Source: Hysterangium stoloniferum (taxonomy: Eukaryota; Basidiomycota; Agaricomycetes; Hysterangiales; Hysterangiaceae). From it: DNA of 64,000 nucleotides. The stretch lies in the NCBI GenBank assembly GCA_015178975.1, contig WHVD01000047.1, positions 434,001 through 498,000 on the forward strand. The letters run 5' to 3'. Below the pieces are notes generated by a model. The model made no database searches, was not told the origin of the DNA, and saw nothing but the letters and a program-made list of their open reading frames with translations. Shown piece by piece: positions 61,331 to 64,000 of the stretch (position 1 is the stretch's first letter; every line of letters begins with the position of its first letter). Position numbers and translations under genes: made by a program.

Positions 61331-62876
61331 TAGTACTAACGAGAGAAGGTAGATTGCGGATGCCGTTTTACAGCCTGTTATGAGTTTATAGATAGTCTCC
61401 AAAAGCTACAGCATCACTGCACAGCCATATTGATCACATGGGGCGGTGGTTGTTGTGCAAACCATTTAAATGTATTTATTTTTGTAAAGAGTTGCATATA
61501 TATATGTATGATGGCTCCTGGACGGTAATACTGGATAGGTAGTTAGTGGGGTATCCTGTGTAGCTCTGCTGTGAATTGAGATCTCAGTTTGAACTGGTAG
61601 AATAGTTATTGCAGATGCAAGAGCATCATTAGCAGCATATTTCCCCCGAAAAGGCAACATCTTCTACAATAATGTTCATCGCTACAGGGAGTGGTGGTAA
61701 TAAAGGGCAGGCAATTCGCTCACCTACTTATTACTAGACCCAAATCATTGAATCAATGACTTTGTCTAATATTACAAGAACCGGCGGGACGGTGGCTCTC
61801 TACAAGTTAGAGTTTCTGCTTTTTTGTAGAATTAGGAATAAACCGGGCGTGATTTTAAACATGGCTCCCTTGAATATGGCTCCCTTGAATGTAGCAGGAC
61901 GGACGGGTAACGGTGCGGGTTCAGCATATCAGATCAGTTTGAACCGTGACCTCGGTGAAATATTCTGTAGTCCGAATGCCCAGCCAACCAGTTGGTGTCG
62001 TCAGCTTCACCAGTTGACAATAATTCAATTGTCTAAGAATGACCGACACACGAGGATCAGCGATGACTAGTGGACTATACTAGTTGATACCTGTTAGTTG
62101 CCATGTAATATTTGTTAAAATATGCATGTCTCTATCATGTACTCAGGTAGCAGAAGACCCTCACAATCGCGCAGGGAGCTATATTCGCATGTAGATAAAC
62201 TAAAAAAATAATAGAATACTAGGAAGGGAAGACAATGGGGACAGTGGAAATGCTAAAATATGCAATAGGGGGAACAATGGATAAATGAACAAAGGGAACT
62301 TAAAAGTGAGACATAAGCTTGGATGATGCTCAAAATCTAACAATATTTACACATAAACGGAAAGGTGATTCAATGTGTTGTAATAAATGAAAAATACTAT
62401 CGACCCACAATGCAAATGGGGCGAGCAAAATATTTAGCACCATAAAGATGAGCTATTTCTTTATACTAAATTAAGTTGCTGATCCTATGAAGAAAGAGTT
62501 GTGTCTAAGAGTGGAGTTGATGGCTTGACTGAATAATGAATTCACACTATACAGTTTAATTGACAACTTTATCACACCTCTATTTCTCTACAAGCATAAA
62601 AAAATTTGAACTTAATAATACCAAATGCATCAATTCACCTGTGAAATAGTTACTTCAAATATGCCCACATGACCAATCCCTTGTACCGACTATACCCTGC
62701 GTCAACAAATTCATAAGGTGAAGTCAACATGTACCTTGGGATGCAAAATTCAAACTTCATGTAGTTTTGGATATGCATAATGGCTAGTGCCATAAGTTAA
62801 AAATATTTCACACGGTTGGAAAAAGAGATATATTCCTGATTGGAAAGGAATTCTTGGTAAGAGAAGGAGCCTGTGA
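61331..62876. other. Duplicated AT-rich spacer, right copy
   Basis: Inverse of 51486-53002, with scattered substitutions and small indels. Includes the TATATATATG tract near 61500 and the MAPLNMAPLNV-coding frame at 61756-62070. No gene supported. Confidence 0.55.
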
Positions 62877-63263
62877 GCCCCTGTGGCACAGCGGTCATTC
62901 AGTCCGCCTCCACATCTTGACCGAGTGCCCTCTATAATAGGAACACCGCCACCTCCTAATCAATGCCTCTCAGGCCCTGTCCCCTCCACCATCCTCAGAA
63001 CCCATAAAGGGCTCACTGCTCTGGGAAAATTCATTGACGCCTCAAACGCCTTTGGCAAGACGTAGCCCCTCTCAATTTTTCTCAGTTTCTTTTCTCTTTT
63101 TCCTTTGCTCTCTCACTCTACATTTGACCTGCATACCCACACCTACTCGCCCCAGTACCTACATACCAATCCACCTACCATTAGAGTACCTGCTCCCAAC
63201 CACAATGTATCTACATTATGCGATGCGGTACACAAATGTATTAAAAAAAAAAAAGGAAAAAAA
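62877..63263 (+). mobile_element. 5'-truncated LINE insertion, right copy
   Basis: The same LINE 3' end as at 51104-51485, on + here: GCCCCTGTGGCACAGCGG at its left end, STILRTHKGLTALGKFIDAS then NAFGKT and a stop, 3' UTR and an A-rich tail (63240-63263). Target duplications agaaggagcctgtga at 62862-62876 and 63264-63278 are identical. Sharing the insertion site with the left copy shows that it inserted before the unit was duplicated. Confidence 0.85.
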
Positions 63264-63297
63264 AGAAGGAGCCTGTGATTTAACAGGATAAAAACAT

Positions 63298-63388
63298 AGC
63301 CTCACGCAGGAGTCGAACCTGCAACCTTCAGACACTTACCTGGTCAGAGGGGCTGTAAGAATCTAATACTCTACTGAGCTAGCAAGGT
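63298..63388 (-). tRNA. tRNA-Lys(CTT)-like, decayed (copy of 50979)
   Basis: Inverted counterpart of 50979-51070: the same shortened D loop (TAGCTCAGTAGAGTA), TTAGA anticodon stem and CAGCCCCTCTGACCAGG intron. Likely a pseudogene duplicated with the unit. Confidence 0.5.
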
Positions 63389-63727
63389 GTGATTGACAGG
63401 ACATATCCTAACAGATACTGAACAACGACACGACACCACTATTGTAACGTTCTGTATTTGAGTCTGCTATTTTTTAGACATACTGGAGCTTACTTTTGTT
63501 GTACTAGTATTATAGTGATAGGAGAATAATAAAGTCATAAGGCTAAGTCAATATATCTTGGAGGCGGACTTTGAACTTCTATAGTTTCTGCATATGAATG
63601 TTTGGTACTTAATGGCCAGTTCCATAATGGTTAAAAATATTTCACTTTCAGAAAAAGATATATATAACTGATTCAAAAGGGACTCTTGGTAGGAGAAAGA
63701 ACCCGCTATCTAACGGGATAAAAATAT

Positions 63728-63820
63728 TGCCTCACACAGGAATTGAACCTGCAACCCCAGAATCTTACCCGGTCAGTGGGACTGTAAGAATCTGACGCTC
63801 TACCGTTGAGCTAACAAAGC
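63728..63820 (-). tRNA. tRNA-Lys(CTT)-like (copy of 50543)
   Basis: Acceptor GCTTTGT/GTGAGGC, discriminator A, anticodon CTT, the same intron and the same one-base loss after GTAAGA as its left counterpart at 50543, followed by GGTTGCAGGTTCAATTCCTG. The window ends before the next unit. Confidence 0.65.
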
Positions 63821-64000
63821 TTAAGAGACAATAATTGCACCACTGTTGGAGTCTTTGGACATTTGCCATACTACACTTTACTTTTGTTGTAGTAGTATTT
63901 GTTGGATTTTGGGAATCTGATATGCGAGCAACAAGGAGCACGGACCACATGCCTATATTAGTAAGCAGTTACTAGGCGTATACATATAAGGTCGATACAT

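Larger units (their letters stand above)
58560..64000. repeat. Large duplicated unit, right copies (inverted; window ends inside)
   Basis: On + the order is four tRNA-Lys genes (-), frame A' (+), frame C' (+), AT-rich spacer, LINE (+), then more tRNA-Lys genes (-). Compared with the left copy read backwards (C, spacer, LINE, tRNAs, A), this is the end of one unit joined to the start of a second, that is, at least two head-to-tail units in inverted orientation to the left one. The A'/C' join is near 60935. Confidence 0.82.

Overview
This window looks like the nuclear genome of a mushroom-forming basidiomycete (Agaricomycetes). The signs are eukaryotic house-keeping genes cut by many short introns (about 45-60 nt, mostly GT-AG with a few GC-AG), compact spacing between genes, remains of a FunK1-type kinase (a family expanded in basidiomycetes), and small inverted-repeat transposons in the spacers. 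I could not fix the species.

Layout: 1-5.0 kb holds two near-identical zinc alcohol dehydrogenase genes in divergent orientation (the first runs off the left edge) around a complete prolidase/Xaa-Pro peptidase gene. 5.05-10.3 kb is AT-rich repeat-derived DNA with no supported gene. 10.4-12.8 kb holds broken pieces of a FunK1-like kinase, the front part on + and the kinase part on -. Then come a DnaJ/DnaJ-X protein (13.0-15.1 kb, -), a third alcohol dehydrogenase (16.7-18.1 kb, +), an SNM1/Pso2 DNA cross-link repair nuclease (18.4-20.8 kb, -), proteasome ATPase Rpt4 (23.0-24.6 kb, +), an uncharacterised DUF7330-like protein (25.5-26.8 kb, -) and the TOR kinase (27.6-36.3 kb, +). At 37.8-40.5 kb lies a decayed second copy of the 3' part of the third dehydrogenase plus the 3' part of SNM1, ending about 30 bp from the stop codon of a TFIP11/Ntr1 spliceosome-disassembly gene (40.5-43.9 kb, -). 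A divergent gene for a PB1 plus multi-ZZ-finger protein (44.2-47.8 kb, +) follows, then a PHF5A/Rds3 splicing factor (48.0-48.6 kb, -).

48.9-64 kb is dominated by copies of a roughly 5-kb unit, one in each orientation, carrying tandem intron-containing tRNA-Lys(CTT) genes, two unrecognised frames and a 5'-truncated LINE. Between the copies are a second, diverged but uninterrupted PHF5A/Rds3 gene (53.7-54.3 kb, -) and a CM1-domain microtubule-organising protein of the Mto1/Pcp1/centrosomin type (54.8-58.1 kb, +).

The genes do not form a pathway cluster. Two themes recur: splicing (two PHF5A copies and TFIP11) and recent local duplication (dehydrogenases, SNM1, PHF5A, tRNA blocks). The item most worth following is the second PHF5A gene. 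It keeps every zinc-binding cysteine but has Ser in place of Tyr36, the residue whose change in human PHF5A gives resistance to pladienolide-type splicing inhibitors.
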